Shown: positions 34,936 through 43,915 of the stretch, one piece after another
Numbering within the stretch: the stretch's first letter is position 1
How the letters are laid out: every line of letters starts with the position of its first letter
NCBI RefSeq assembly: GCF_015666175.1
Contig: NZ_JADPIE010000004.1
Span: 317,051 to 381,050, forward strand
DNA length: 64,000 bases
DNA from: Halonatronomonas betaini
Lineage (GTDB): Bacteria > Bacillota > Halanaerobiia > Halanaerobiales > Halarsenatibacteraceae
Direction of reading: 5' to 3'
Program-made: the position numbers and the translations under genes
Notes under the pieces: generated by a model
Databases searched by the model: none
What the model was told of the DNA's origin: nothing
What the model saw: only the letters and a program-made list of their open reading frames with translations

Positions 34936-35811
34936 TTACAAAAATTTTGTAATAGCGTCAACTAGCTGATCAATATCATCTATTAAAGGGGAATGGCCAC
35001 AATTTTCAAGTATTTGGATTTCTGCGTTATTTCCGATATCTTCTTTGATAGCTTCAGCCATACTCATTGGAACAACTTTATCCTGGTCACCCTGGAGGAT
35101 TAAGGTTGGAGCAGTTATTTTTTCCGCCTTATTATTACCAGATTGCAAACCATTATGTTGATCACTTATATTAAAATGAGCTAGAGCATAATCTACATCA
35201 ATTAAATTTCTCTGTGTCATCATATCATCAAGGTATTTTTCATATCTTTCTTCTTCTGGTTGATTATCAGTATAGATTAAAGAATTCCAGATCTGACGCA
35301 TTGTTTCCTTATCGTTATTTTTTTGAGCATTTAAAACAGGTAATACCTGGACTGGATCACTAGCAATTTCTTCTTTAGTTTCTAATAATTCACCTGGGAT
35401 TGGTTGGCCACCTTCATCTTTCTTTAAGATAGGATATCCTCTAGTACTAACAGATTCAAGTAGAATTAATTTATTAACTTCAGTAGGTCTTTTTGCAGCT
35501 ATTTCCATAGCTACCCCGCCACCAGTTGACCAGCCAATAAGATTATAGTTTTTGAAATTTTTTTGATCTAATAAATTTATTAGATCCTGGGCTAATTCTT
35601 CAAGTGAATCAAAGCGGTTATTATAACTTGATTTCCCAAAACCTCTCATATCAGGGGCGAGCAAATGATAATTTTCTGGTAAACTATCCATTAACACATC
35701 CCAGTGTTTTGAAGAAGTCATATTACCATGGATTAGTACTAGCTTATCACCAGAACCTTCTCGTTCTCTATAAGCAATTTCTTCACCGGTTTTAACTTTA
35801 ATTTTATTCAT
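34936..35811 (-). CDS. alpha/beta-fold hydrolase
   Basis: A 291-aa serine hydrolase. The oxyanion loop is VLIHGNMTSSKHW, the nucleophile Ser95 lies in LIGWSTGGGVAM, the acid is about Asp244 in LILQGDQDKVVP and the base His273 in LENCGHSPLID. There is no signal peptide, so it is cytoplasmic. Esters, lactones or thioesters are possible substrates. The start at 35811 has GGGGGAT on its own strand. It is divergent from livH and shares the operator region with it, so it probably acts on what the transporter brings in. Confidence 0.88.
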   Translation of the reverse strand: MNKIKVKTGEEIAYREREGSGDKLVLIHGNMTSSKHWDVLMDSLPENYHLLAPDMRGFGKSSYNNRFDSLEELAQDLINLLDQKNFKNYNLIGWSTGGGVAMEIAAKRPTEVNKLILLESVSTRGYPILKKDEGGQPIPGELLETKEEIASDPVQVLPVLNAQKNNDKETMRQIWNSLIYTDNQPEEERYEKYLDDMMTQRNLIDVDYALAHFNISDQHNGLQSGNNKAEKITAPTLILQGDQDKVVPMSMAEAIKEDIGNNAEIQILENCGHSPLIDDIDQLVDAITKFL

Positions 35812-35849
35812 TGAAATCCCCCTTTTTTAATTTAATATCCTCTATTTAC

Positions 35850-35855
35850 ATTATA
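35850..35855 (-). promoter_or_regulatory. extended -10 of the hydrolase promoter
   Basis: On the minus strand TGTTATAAT (TGnTATAAT), with no -35 match; the GTAAC repeat ends exactly 8 bp upstream, as expected for activation by a SARP-like protein. Confidence 0.6.
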
Positions 35856-35862
35856 ACAGACT

Positions 35863-35917
35863 CAGTTACAAATCTGTTACGAAAAATTTCCTGATTTAAG
35901 TAACTATTTTGTAACTG
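35863..35917. promoter_or_regulatory. inverted operator with 11-bp-spaced GTTAC/GTAAC half sites
   Basis: Left arm CAGTTACAAATCTGTTAC (35863-35880) and right arm GTAACTATTTTGTAACTG (35900-35917) are inverted copies, 15 of 18 bases matching. Each arm holds two half sites exactly 11 bp apart (35865/35876 and 35900/35911). It lies in the 162-bp spacer between divergent hydrolase and livH genes and probably controls both. Confidence 0.75.
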
Positions 35918-35973
35918 GTTTGAAACTTAAATGATATATACTGTTATCAAAGATGATTGATAGGAGGTTTTTT

Positions 35974-36867
35974 ATGCACTGGCAAATATTTTTACAAAAT
36001 GTTTTTGGTGGTATTGAAACTGGAAGTTTATATGCCCTGGCTGCTTTAGGTGTTGTTTTAATATATAGAGTATCAGATGTGACTAACTTTGCCCAGGGGG
36101 AGATGGCAATGTTTAGTACCTTTGTTACGTATACTATCTGGGTATATAGTGCAAATGCCGGATTTCCTTATCCTTATGTCGCAGCTTTTATTGGGGCTTT
36201 GATTTTTTCTGCAATATTTGGATTTCTTGTTGAAAGAGTTTTTATTAGACCAACAAGCGATAGCTCTTTACTTGGTAAAATGATAGTTACTTTAGGACTC
36301 ATCTTAATAGTTAATGGATCAGCAGGAGCAATTTTTGGTACAGACTCATATTATATGAGGAGAGCTATTTCTGGTCATATAAGAGTAGGTAATATGATTA
36401 TTAGACCTCATTCGTTTTTTGTTATAGGACTTGCTATTGTAATCATGCTTGTATTATTTTATATGATTAAGTTTACGATGTTTGGAGTGGCTATTCGGGC
36501 AACCGCCCAAAATGATAAAGTTGCAAAATTAATGGGAGTTCCGACAAAGAAAGTGACAGCTTTTACCTGGATAATGGCTACAATGATGGGAGCAATTGCA
36601 GGTTTAATGATTGCACCAGCAACTAATGTATATACTGGAATGATGGCAGATGTTCATCTTAAATCCTTTATTGCTGCGGTTTTAGGGGGATTTACATCTT
36701 TTGTAGGTCCAGTTGTAGGAGGACTAATGATTGGGATCCTGGATAACCTTGTAGGTTATTATATATCAACTAACTGGCAAACAGTAATTGTATATGGCTT
36801 TTTAATTATAATTCTTATTTTTAAACCCTATGGTCTCTTTGGTGAAATACCAAAAAAGAAGGTGTAA
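35974..36867 (+). CDS. livH: branched-chain amino acid-type ABC transporter permease LivH
   Basis: Inner-membrane permease of a HAAT-family importer. The 297-aa protein has about eight hydrophobic segments and begins with GIETGSLYALAALGVVLIYRVSDVTNFAQGEMAMFSTF, which is diagnostic for LivH; the coupling region is FGVAIRATAQNDKVAKLMGVPTKKVTAFTWIMA. ATG 35974 is chosen for AGGAGG at 35961-35966; the upstream in-frame start lacks one. First of the livHMGF-binding protein run. HAAT importers also carry urea, short-chain amides and aromatic acids, so the name does not fix the substrate. Confidence 0.92.
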   Translation: MHWQIFLQNVFGGIETGSLYALAALGVVLIYRVSDVTNFAQGEMAMFSTFVTYTIWVYSANAGFPYPYVAAFIGALIFSAIFGFLVERVFIRPTSDSSLLGKMIVTLGLILIVNGSAGAIFGTDSYYMRRAISGHIRVGNMIIRPHSFFVIGLAIVIMLVLFYMIKFTMFGVAIRATAQNDKVAKLMGVPTKKVTAFTWIMATMMGAIAGLMIAPATNVYTGMMADVHLKSFIAAVLGGFTSFVGPVVGGLMIGILDNLVGYYISTNWQTVIVYGFLIIILIFKPYGLFGEIPKKKV

Positions 36868-36869
36868 GT

Positions 36870-37895
36870 ATGGCAATTATGAAATTATTCAATAATAATC
36901 CTTATTTTAAATATATTTTAGGAACAATAATATTTATGATAATTGTTTTTATAGATCTACAAATAGGATTATTTGCAAGTAGAACAGTTAATCTATTAAT
37001 AAGAGTAGTTTATTTTAGTATTGTGGCAATAGGATTTAATATTTTACTTGGTTATGCAGGTCAGATCTCTTTAGGTCATGCTGCTTTTATGGGCTTTGGA
37101 GCTTACTTAACTGCATTTATAAGTAACAATTTTGGCTTAGGATTTTTGCCTACAATAATTTTATCAGGTTTAATACCTATGATATTTGGAATTGTTCTTG
37201 GTCTAGTAGCTTTAAGGCTAGAGAGATTATATTTAGCAATAGCAACACTTGGAATTGGTGTAACTATTGAATTTGTTTTCAGGGAATGGGTCTGGTTCAC
37301 AAATGGATTTTCAGGAGCCCGACTTAGTAGACCTGAGATATTTGGTTTTGCTTTTAATAATTCAAGACATTTTCTTTTACTAGCAACCTTTATTTTATTT
37401 TTAGTTGTATTATTTACGTATAACTTAATAAGATCTAAAACAGGAAGAGCTCTTTCAGCTATGCGAGATAGTAATCATGCTGCCCAGGCAATGGGAATTA
37501 GTTTATTAAAATATAAGTTAATTGCATTTGCATTAAGTGCATTTTATGTTGGGCTGGCAGGCTCTTTATATGCTTATGCAGAAAGATATGTACATCCCTC
37601 AACCTGGGGGGCAGAACTTTCGCTGGATATGTTGGCCATGGTTGTAATAGGTGGATTAGCATCAATTGGTGGTTCAATTACTGGAGCAGGTTTTCTAGTA
37701 TTAGTACCGAGATTAGTTCAAGATTTGCCTGTAATCGGAGGAATTACAAATATAAATTTTATTTTAACCGGACTTGCAATGATACTGGTTATTAGATTTA
37801 TGCCAATTGGAATTTATAATTGGTTTGATTATAAAGTTATTCAACCATTTTATTATAAGATGCTTAATTTTGATGATCCAGGCGGGGATGATTAA
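36870..37895 (+). CDS. livM: branched-chain amino acid-type ABC transporter permease LivM
   Basis: Second permease of the importer, 341 aa, with about nine membrane segments. LivM features are NILLGYAGQISLGHAAFMGFGAYLTAF, RLERLYLAIATLGIGV and the coupling-type stretch GRALSAMRDSNHAAQAMGISLLKYKLIAFALSAFYVGLAGSLYAY. ATG 36870 begins 2 bp after livH; the order matches that of HAAT operons. Confidence 0.92.
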   Translation: MAIMKLFNNNPYFKYILGTIIFMIIVFIDLQIGLFASRTVNLLIRVVYFSIVAIGFNILLGYAGQISLGHAAFMGFGAYLTAFISNNFGLGFLPTIILSGLIPMIFGIVLGLVALRLERLYLAIATLGIGVTIEFVFREWVWFTNGFSGARLSRPEIFGFAFNNSRHFLLLATFILFLVVLFTYNLIRSKTGRALSAMRDSNHAAQAMGISLLKYKLIAFALSAFYVGLAGSLYAYAERYVHPSTWGAELSLDMLAMVVIGGLASIGGSITGAGFLVLVPRLVQDLPVIGGITNINFILTGLAMILVIRFMPIGIYNWFDYKVIQPFYYKMLNFDDPGGDD

Positions 37896-37897
37896 TT

Positions 37898-38680
37898 ATG
37901 AAAATATTAGAAATTAAGAATATGACTAAAAGGTTCGGAGGATTAGTTGCAGTAGATGATTTAAGTTTTCAAGTTGAAAAGGGAAGCATTTTTGGATTGA
38001 TTGGACCGAATGGTGCTGGAAAGACAACTGTTTTTAATTCAATTACAAGGTTTTATGATCCCGAAGAAGGAGAAGTAATTTTAAGAACTCAAGATGATGA
38101 GATAAACTTATTAAATTATAAATCTCACCAAATAGCCAATTTTGGTCTGGCCAGAACATTTCAGAATGTTGAGTTGTTTGGCAATATGTCTGTTTTAGAT
38201 AATATGCTAGTAGGAGCTCATACTAATATTAAAACTAATTTTTTAATAGAAGGTTTTAGATTGCCTGGTTTTAGAAATAAAGAAAATGAAGCAAAAGAAA
38301 AGGCCATGGATATTTTAGGTTTTCTTGGCTTAAAAAAATTAGCCAATCAATTTGCAAAATCTCAACCATATGGCGTTCAAAAATTATTAGAACTTGGCAG
38401 AGTTTTGATGACGGAACCCAGAATTATATTATTAGATGAACCAGCTGCTGGAATGAATGATTCAGAGACAGATAAATTATCAGAACTTCTTATGAAAATT
38501 AGAGATGAATATAATCTTACTATATTTCTGGTAGAACATGATATGGGTCTGGTAATGGATATTTGTGATGAAATAGTTGCAATTAACTTTGGTAAATCTA
38601 TTATGCAGGGAACCCCACAAGAGATCCAGGCAAGTCCTGAAGTTCAGGAGGCATATTTAGGAGGGGACGATGAATTATAA
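37898..38680 (+). CDS. livG: ABC transporter ATP-binding protein LivG
   Basis: First ATPase of the importer, 260 aa. Walker A GPNGAGKTT, Q-loop in GLARTFQNVELFGNMSVLDNM, signature-region YGVQKLLELGRVLM (a degenerate signature, normally LSGGQ/LPYGxQR in LivG), Walker B IILLDEPAAGMND and switch His in LVEHDMGLVM. The YGVQK form of the signature is normal for LivG proteins. It overlaps livF by one base. Confidence 0.93.
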   Translation: MKILEIKNMTKRFGGLVAVDDLSFQVEKGSIFGLIGPNGAGKTTVFNSITRFYDPEEGEVILRTQDDEINLLNYKSHQIANFGLARTFQNVELFGNMSVLDNMLVGAHTNIKTNFLIEGFRLPGFRNKENEAKEKAMDILGFLGLKKLANQFAKSQPYGVQKLLELGRVLMTEPRIILLDEPAAGMNDSETDKLSELLMKIRDEYNLTIFLVEHDMGLVMDICDEIVAINFGKSIMQGTPQEIQASPEVQEAYLGGDDEL

Positions 38681-39390
38681 TGCTTAAATTAGATAATATT
38701 TCAGCTTATTATGGGAATATAAATGCTCTTAGTAATATTAATCTGGAAGTAGAAAAAGGAGAGATTGTTTCTTTATTAGGGGCCAATGGAGCAGGAAAAT
38801 CATCAACATTGAAAGTAATTTCAGGATTGTTAGAACCTCGTGATGGCGATGTTTATTTTAAGGATGATAAAATAACTGGTATGGAACCTGAAAAGATTGT
38901 AGATCATGGGATTATCCATATCCCTGAAGGGAGACAGATATTTCCAACATTAACTGTTGCAGAAAACTTAAAAATTGGTGCTTATAGAATTAGAAAGTCA
39001 ACTAACTGGCAAAATAAACTTGATGATATATTTGAATATTTTCCTGTTTTATCTGATAGAAAAGAGCAGCAAGGTGGGACTCTTTCAGGTGGTGAACAAC
39101 AAATGCTTGCTATAGCAAGGGGTTTGATGGCTGAACCAGAACTGCTAATGCTAGATGAACCATCACTGGGACTTGCCCCTTTAATAGTAAAGGATATATT
39201 TAAAATAATTAAGAAAATCAATTCTGAAGGAGTAACTATTTTATTAGTGGAACAGAACGCTAATATGGCCTTAAAAATAGCTAATAGGGCTTATATATTA
39301 GAAACAGGAGAGATTGTTCATTCTGGTAATGCAGAAGATTTAGCCAGTGATGAAAAAGTAAAAGAGGCTTATCTAGGCAGCAAGCATTAA
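38680..39390 (+). CDS. livF: ABC transporter ATP-binding protein LivF
   Basis: Second ATPase of the importer, 236 aa. Walker A GANGAGKSS, Q-loop near IPEGRQIFPTLTVAENL, signature LSGGEQQMLAIARG, Walker B LLMLDEPSLGLAP, and LVEQNANMAL for the switch region. ATG 38680 overlaps the livG stop. It pairs with LivG at the LivHM membrane core. Confidence 0.94.
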   Translation: MLKLDNISAYYGNINALSNINLEVEKGEIVSLLGANGAGKSSTLKVISGLLEPRDGDVYFKDDKITGMEPEKIVDHGIIHIPEGRQIFPTLTVAENLKIGAYRIRKSTNWQNKLDDIFEYFPVLSDRKEQQGGTLSGGEQQMLAIARGLMAEPELLMLDEPSLGLAPLIVKDIFKIIKKINSEGVTILLVEQNANMALKIANRAYILETGEIVHSGNAEDLASDEKVKEAYLGSKH

Positions 39391-39435
39391 AATATATAGA
39401 TAAGAGATATTAACTAAATTTAAGGAGGAGTTAAA

Positions 39436-40632
39436 ATGTTAAAGAGGTTAAGTAAAATTGGAGTTATGGCTTTGGTGGCAGCATTATTATTACCTGGTCT
39501 AGTTATGGCATCATCTCAGGGTGTTGATGATAACACAATTACTATTGGTTCAGTAGGTGTTACATCAGGCCCAGCAGCTTTTATAGGGCAGCCTTATTAT
39601 GAAGGTATGAGAGCTTATTTCAGTACAGTTAATGATGAAGGCGGGGTTTTAGGTAGAGAGATTGAATTAATTCAAAGGGATGATGAGTTCGATCCAGCTC
39701 AGGCAAGGGATCATGTTGAGGAATTAATTTATGATGAAGAAGTTTTTGCTATTGTTGGTCAGTTAGGAACGCCTGGTGTTATTTCTTCTGCTCAATTAGT
39801 AAGAGATGCCGGGATTCCTTCTGTCTATTTCGGTTCAGGGGCGACTGAACTAACAGAACTTGGAGAGAATTTCTTCCCGGTTCAGCCAAATTATGTTTAT
39901 GAGGGTAAACTAATGGCTAAGTATGCAGTAGAACATTTTGAAGCAGAAAATATTGCTGTTTTATATCAGAACGATGATGTAGGTCGTGATGGTATTCAGG
40001 GTATTAGAGAAGGTTTAGCTGAAATGGGTATGGAAGAACATTTAAATGAAGATGCAGTTATTTCTCATAACCCAAATGAATCAGATTTTACAGCTCAAAT
40101 GCAGCGGGTTTTGGTTCAGGATCCTGATATGGTAATAGTTTTTAGTCTTTCTCAGGCTGCTTCATTAATTGTTAGAGCAGCAGAAGATTTTGGCTTAGAA
40201 GTTCCTATGTTAACAACTTACTCAAATGCTGATGCTAGCTTCCTTGCTACAATTGAACCATCTGAGACAGCTCCAAATGCAATTCATAATTTACATGTAA
40301 TGGGCTGGTTAGATGTAGATGAAGAAGGGCTTGCTCCTCTTAATAATGCGATGGAAGAATATTATCCAGATAGTGTTATAAATGCTTACACAATGGCAGG
40401 CTGGGTTGCTGGTGAAACATTTGTAGCAGGTTTAAGAAATCTAGAAGGAGATATAACCTGGGACAATTATATTGAGTCTATGAATAATTTAGAGTTTACC
40501 GATGGTTTGGCTGCTGAAATTTCATTTGAACCTGGCGTCAGACAGGGAGTAACTCATATGGCAGTTAGTAAAGTAGTCGAGGAAGATGGAGAGTATTTCT
40601 TTGAACAATTAACAGACTTCATGGAATTTTAA
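39436..40632 (+). CDS. ABC transporter substrate-binding protein (LivK-like)
   Basis: Binding protein of the HAAT importer, 398 aa. Signal peptide of about 26 residues (SKIGVMALVAALLLPGLVMASS), then DDNTITIGSVGVTSGPAAFIGQPYYEGMRAYFSTVNDEGGVLGREIELIQRDDEFDPAQARDHVEELI and FAIVGQLGTPGVISSAQLVRDAGIPSVYF. In the first part, SGPAAFIGQP replaces the usual TGPxA of amino-acid binding members, and this subgroup is common beside aromatic- or carboxylate-catabolic genes. It has no lipobox cysteine. ATG 39436 follows AAGGAGG. A terminator follows. Confidence 0.9.
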   Translation: MLKRLSKIGVMALVAALLLPGLVMASSQGVDDNTITIGSVGVTSGPAAFIGQPYYEGMRAYFSTVNDEGGVLGREIELIQRDDEFDPAQARDHVEELIYDEEVFAIVGQLGTPGVISSAQLVRDAGIPSVYFGSGATELTELGENFFPVQPNYVYEGKLMAKYAVEHFEAENIAVLYQNDDVGRDGIQGIREGLAEMGMEEHLNEDAVISHNPNESDFTAQMQRVLVQDPDMVIVFSLSQAASLIVRAAEDFGLEVPMLTTYSNADASFLATIEPSETAPNAIHNLHVMGWLDVDEEGLAPLNNAMEEYYPDSVINAYTMAGWVAGETFVAGLRNLEGDITWDNYIESMNNLEFTDGLAAEISFEPGVRQGVTHMAVSKVVEEDGEYFFEQLTDFMEF

Positions 40633-40650
40633 TATTGACTACTCCTGGCA

Positions 40651-40680
40651 AGGGCCCGGTTTGCCGGGCCCTTTTTCTTT
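40651..40680 (+). terminator. strong terminator after the binding-protein gene
   Basis: AGGGCCCGG / CCGGGCCCT perfect 9-bp stem, 4-nt loop, then TTTTTCTTT. It separates the transporter from the metabolic genes. Confidence 0.93.
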
Positions 40681-40705
40681 ATAACTTAAGGAGGTTTATA
40701 ATATT

Positions 40706-41737
40706 ATGATAAAAGATCAAGAACATGTTGGAATAATAGGTGTCGGAATTTATTTGCCCTCTGAAAGAATGACGGCAAAAGAAATTTCTAAAAAAACTAA
40801 TGGTAACTGGGAAGAGTGGGCTATTAGAGAAAAATTAGGTATTAATCAAAAGGTAGTTCCTGGTGAAAAAGATGGTACTCAGGCTATGGGTGTTTCTGCA
40901 GCCAAAGATGCCATTAAGAGCGCAGAAATTGATCCTGCTGACATTGATATTGTCTTAGGAATAGGTGAAGAATGGAAGGAGTATCCCTTAACGACTTCCA
41001 GCATTTATATACAGGAACAGGTTGGAGCCAAAAGTGCCTGGGCTATTGATGTTCAGCAAAGGTGTGGAACTACTGTAGCAGCATTACAGATGGCTAAAGA
41101 TTTATTATTAGGTAATAAAGAATATGATACGGTATTAATTGCAGGTGGCTATAGAAATATTGATTTACTTGATTATGAAGATCCCAAACTATCAATGATG
41201 TATAATCTAGGCGCTGCTGGTGGGGCACTAATATTAAAGAAAAATGCAGAAAGAAATATAGTAGAAGGTAGCCATTTGATTTCAGATGGATCACTGGCTA
41301 GAGATGCAGGAGTTAGAATTGGTGGTGTAACTAACCCTGTCACAAAAAAAAACATTGATGATGCTTTCAAACTGGAAATATTTGATGTTGATCATATGAA
41401 AGAAAGGCTAAATGAAGTTTCAATGAGTAATTGGTTAACCTGTATTGATAAGGCATTTGAAAAATCAGGTAGAAATAAATCAGAGATGGATTACCTGGCT
41501 GTATTACATTTTAAACCATCAATGCATGAATATCTTTTGGATCAATTAAATTTAGATAAAAACCAGACTACTTATTTGTCTGATTATGGTCATATTGGCC
41601 AGATAGATCAAATTTTATCATTAAAATTGGGACTTGAATCAGGCAAAATCAAATCTGGTTCAGTTATATCCATGATATCTGCTGGTATAGGATATGCCTG
41701 GGCAGCAAATGTTATTAAATGGGGAAGTATTAAATAA
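40706..41737 (+). CDS. 3-oxoacyl-ACP synthase III (KAS III)-like thiolase-fold enzyme
   Basis: A 343-aa condensing enzyme related to FabH and HMG-CoA synthase. Catalytic Cys120 lies in AWAIDVQQRCGTTVAALQMAK and a possible His in LAVLHFKPSMHEYLL. The third position, where FabH has asparagine, reads YGHIGQIDQILSLKLGL. It lacks a fatty acid gene context. Together with the SDR and CoA-transferase genes it suggests carbon-carbon bond making or breaking on a beta-keto compound, in the direction of catabolism. This is inference. ATG 40706 follows AAGGAGG 10 nt upstream. A close SDR gene follows after 20 bp. Confidence 0.85.
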   Translation: MIKDQEHVGIIGVGIYLPSERMTAKEISKKTNGNWEEWAIREKLGINQKVVPGEKDGTQAMGVSAAKDAIKSAEIDPADIDIVLGIGEEWKEYPLTTSSIYIQEQVGAKSAWAIDVQQRCGTTVAALQMAKDLLLGNKEYDTVLIAGGYRNIDLLDYEDPKLSMMYNLGAAGGALILKKNAERNIVEGSHLISDGSLARDAGVRIGGVTNPVTKKNIDDAFKLEIFDVDHMKERLNEVSMSNWLTCIDKAFEKSGRNKSEMDYLAVLHFKPSMHEYLLDQLNLDKNQTTYLSDYGHIGQIDQILSLKLGLESGKIKSGSVISMISAGIGYAWAANVIKWGSIK

Positions 41738-41757
41738 ATATTACTGGGGGTAGAAAA

Positions 41758-42486
41758 ATGAACGTAAAAAATAAAATAGTAGTTATTACTGGTGGAGCTA
41801 GAGGAATAGGTAAACAAACTGCAGAAGTTTTTAAGGCTAAAGATGCAAAAGTAATAATTGCAGATTATGATGAGGAAAACGGTGAAAAAACTGCCTCTGA
41901 TCTAAATATTGAATTTATAAGAGTGGATGTTTCGGATCAGAATTCAGTTAAAAATTTATTTTCTAAGATAGATGAAAAATATGGTCAGTTAGATGTTTTA
42001 ATAAATAATGCAGGTACTACAGCAGATGGATTTTTAGTTAAAATGGATGAAGATGCCTGGGATAAAGTTATTGATGTTAACTTAAAAGGTGTTTTTAATT
42101 GTGGTAAAGAAGCTGCAAAAAGAATGATGAATAAAGGTGAAGGAGTTATAATTAATACAGCTTCAGTTGTTGGATTATATGGAAATGTTGGTCAAACTAA
42201 TTACGCTGCCAGTAAATTTGGAGTTATAGGTTTAACAAAAACCTGGTCTAAGGAGCTTGCTCCTAAAGGGGTAAGAGTTAATGCTGTAGCTCCTGGTTTT
42301 GTTGAAACTGAGATGTTAGATTCAGTACCTGATAAAATACTAGACGATATAAGGAACAAGACTCCTTTAAAAAGGCTTGGTAAGACTGAAGATATTGCCA
42401 ATGCTTATCTTTATCTTGCATCAGAAGAAGCTTCCTTTGTTAATGGAAATGTCTTAAGTGTAGATGGAGGGCTGGTTTTAGGCTAA
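41758..42486 (+). CDS. short-chain dehydrogenase/reductase (FabG-like)
   Basis: A 242-aa classical SDR. Cofactor motif TGGARGIGKQ (residues 11-20), an Asp (about 36) after the second strand that favours NAD over NADP, NNAGTT, catalytic Ser136 and Tyr149/Lys153 in YAASKFG. The overall sequence is closest to 3-oxoacyl-ACP reductase and 3-hydroxyacyl-CoA dehydrogenase types, which differ little. Here it would interconvert a beta-hydroxy and beta-keto acyl group. ATG 41758 has GGGGGT upstream. The CoA-transferase gene follows. Confidence 0.9.
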   Translation: MNVKNKIVVITGGARGIGKQTAEVFKAKDAKVIIADYDEENGEKTASDLNIEFIRVDVSDQNSVKNLFSKIDEKYGQLDVLINNAGTTADGFLVKMDEDAWDKVIDVNLKGVFNCGKEAAKRMMNKGEGVIINTASVVGLYGNVGQTNYAASKFGVIGLTKTWSKELAPKGVRVNAVAPGFVETEMLDSVPDKILDDIRNKTPLKRLGKTEDIANAYLYLASEEASFVNGNVLSVDGGLVLG

Positions 42487-42510
42487 ATAAATATTTTGAG
42501 GTGATATAAG

Positions 42511-43806
42511 ATGAATCAATTTCAAAAAAAATATAAAAATAATTTAATAACTTTAGGTGACGCAGTTGAAATGGTTAGTGATGGTGATAAAATTACTGTA
42601 GCAATGGCAGGTTCAGAACCTCAAGGTTTACTGGGGGAACTTGCTAAAAAAGCAAATGAGCTAAATGATGTAACTCTTGTTTCCTGTTTGATGATGGGCG
42701 ATTATGGATTTCATTCTCCAGAAATGATTGGGCATATAAAAAATGAAACATGGTTTTATGGTCAATCTGATAGAAAAAATCATCATCATGGTAATATTAG
42801 CTATATACCAAATAATTTACATGAAGCCGGCGAAAAAAAGTTAGAAAATGATAATATAAATATATTCTGGGGAACTGCAACTCCGATGGATGAAAGAGGA
42901 TATTTTTCATTGTCTTTAGGTGTAACTTATGAGAAGATGATGATAGAAGAAGTAGATTTAGTTGTTTTAGAGATTAATGAAAACCTGCCGTGGACTTTAG
43001 GTGATACCCAAGTTCATATTTCAGATATAGATCATGTAGTTGAAAATACAGCTGATTTAATAGAATTGCCAAATATTGTGCCTGGAGAAACAGAAAATAA
43101 AATTGGGCAATATATTGCAGAGATGATAGAGGATGGATCAACATTACAGTTAGGTATCGGTGGTATACCAAATGCAATCACTAAATATCTGACTGATAAA
43201 AATAATTTAGGAATTCACACTGAAATGTTTACAGATGGTATGGTTGATTTATTTTATTCAGGGGCAATAACAGGTAGTAAAAAATCTATCTGGAAAGGGA
43301 AGATGGTTACAACTTTTGCTTTAGGTACACAAAAACTCTATGATTTTATAGATGAAAATATTGCAGTTGAATTTCAACAGGGTAATGTTACTAATGATCC
43401 TTCTGTAATTGGTCAAAATTATAAAATGGTTAGTGTTAATACTGCACTTCAAGTTGATTTATCAGGTCAGGTCTGCTCCGAGGCTATAGGTAATAAGCAA
43501 TATAGTGGAACTGGAGGCCAGGCAGATACCCATAGAGGCGCTCAAAGATCTGAAGGAGGTAAGGGTATAATTGCTTTAAGATCAACTGCAAAGGGTGGAG
43601 ATCTTTCAACTGTGGTTTCACAATTACCTGCTGGATCTAAAGTAACATTAGGAAGAAATGATATAGATTATATAGTTACAGAATATGGAATAGCTCATTT
43701 AAAAGGTAAATCAATGAGTAAAAGAGTTAAAGCAATGATAAATATTGCTCACCCTGATTTTAGGGATAAACTTAGAGAGGAAGCTGAAGAATTAAAACTT
43801 TGGTAA
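42511..43806 (+). CDS. acetyl-CoA hydrolase/transferase family CoA-transferase
   Basis: A 431-aa CoA-transferase of the acetate/butyryl/4-hydroxybutyrate type. Conserved stretches are LQLGIGGIPNAITKYL, the catalytic-glutamate region HTEMFTDGMVDLF, GSKK and, near the C-terminus, YSGTGGQADTHRGAQRSEGGKGIIALRSTAKGG and YIVTEYGIAHLKGKSMSKRVKAM. It moves CoA between acyl groups such as acetate and a hydroxy- or keto-acid. It closes the KAS III-SDR-CoA-transferase set. ATG 42511 follows GAGGTG. Confidence 0.92.
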   Translation: MNQFQKKYKNNLITLGDAVEMVSDGDKITVAMAGSEPQGLLGELAKKANELNDVTLVSCLMMGDYGFHSPEMIGHIKNETWFYGQSDRKNHHHGNISYIPNNLHEAGEKKLENDNINIFWGTATPMDERGYFSLSLGVTYEKMMIEEVDLVVLEINENLPWTLGDTQVHISDIDHVVENTADLIELPNIVPGETENKIGQYIAEMIEDGSTLQLGIGGIPNAITKYLTDKNNLGIHTEMFTDGMVDLFYSGAITGSKKSIWKGKMVTTFALGTQKLYDFIDENIAVEFQQGNVTNDPSVIGQNYKMVSVNTALQVDLSGQVCSEAIGNKQYSGTGGQADTHRGAQRSEGGKGIIALRSTAKGGDLSTVVSQLPAGSKVTLGRNDIDYIVTEYGIAHLKGKSMSKRVKAMINIAHPDFRDKLREEAEELKLW

Positions 43807-43812
43807 ATTAGT

Positions 43813-43839
43813 GCCAGCAGATATCTGCTGGCTATTTTT
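43813..43839 (+). terminator. intrinsic terminator after the CoA-transferase gene
   Basis: GCCAGCAG / CTGCTGGC perfect stem with ATAT loop, followed by TATTTTTAT. Confidence 0.85.
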
Positions 43840-43852
43840 ATCTATCTTTTTA

Positions 43853-43882
43853 TTGCAAATGATAAGTATATTAAGATATAAT
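43853..43882 (+). promoter_or_regulatory. promoter of the PspC/LiaF-like operon
   Basis: TTGCAA (43853-43858), 18-bp spacer, TATAAT (43877-43882). Confidence 0.65.
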
Positions 43883-43915
43883 ATAATTATCATGGTATTT
43901 AAAGGAGAGATATAA

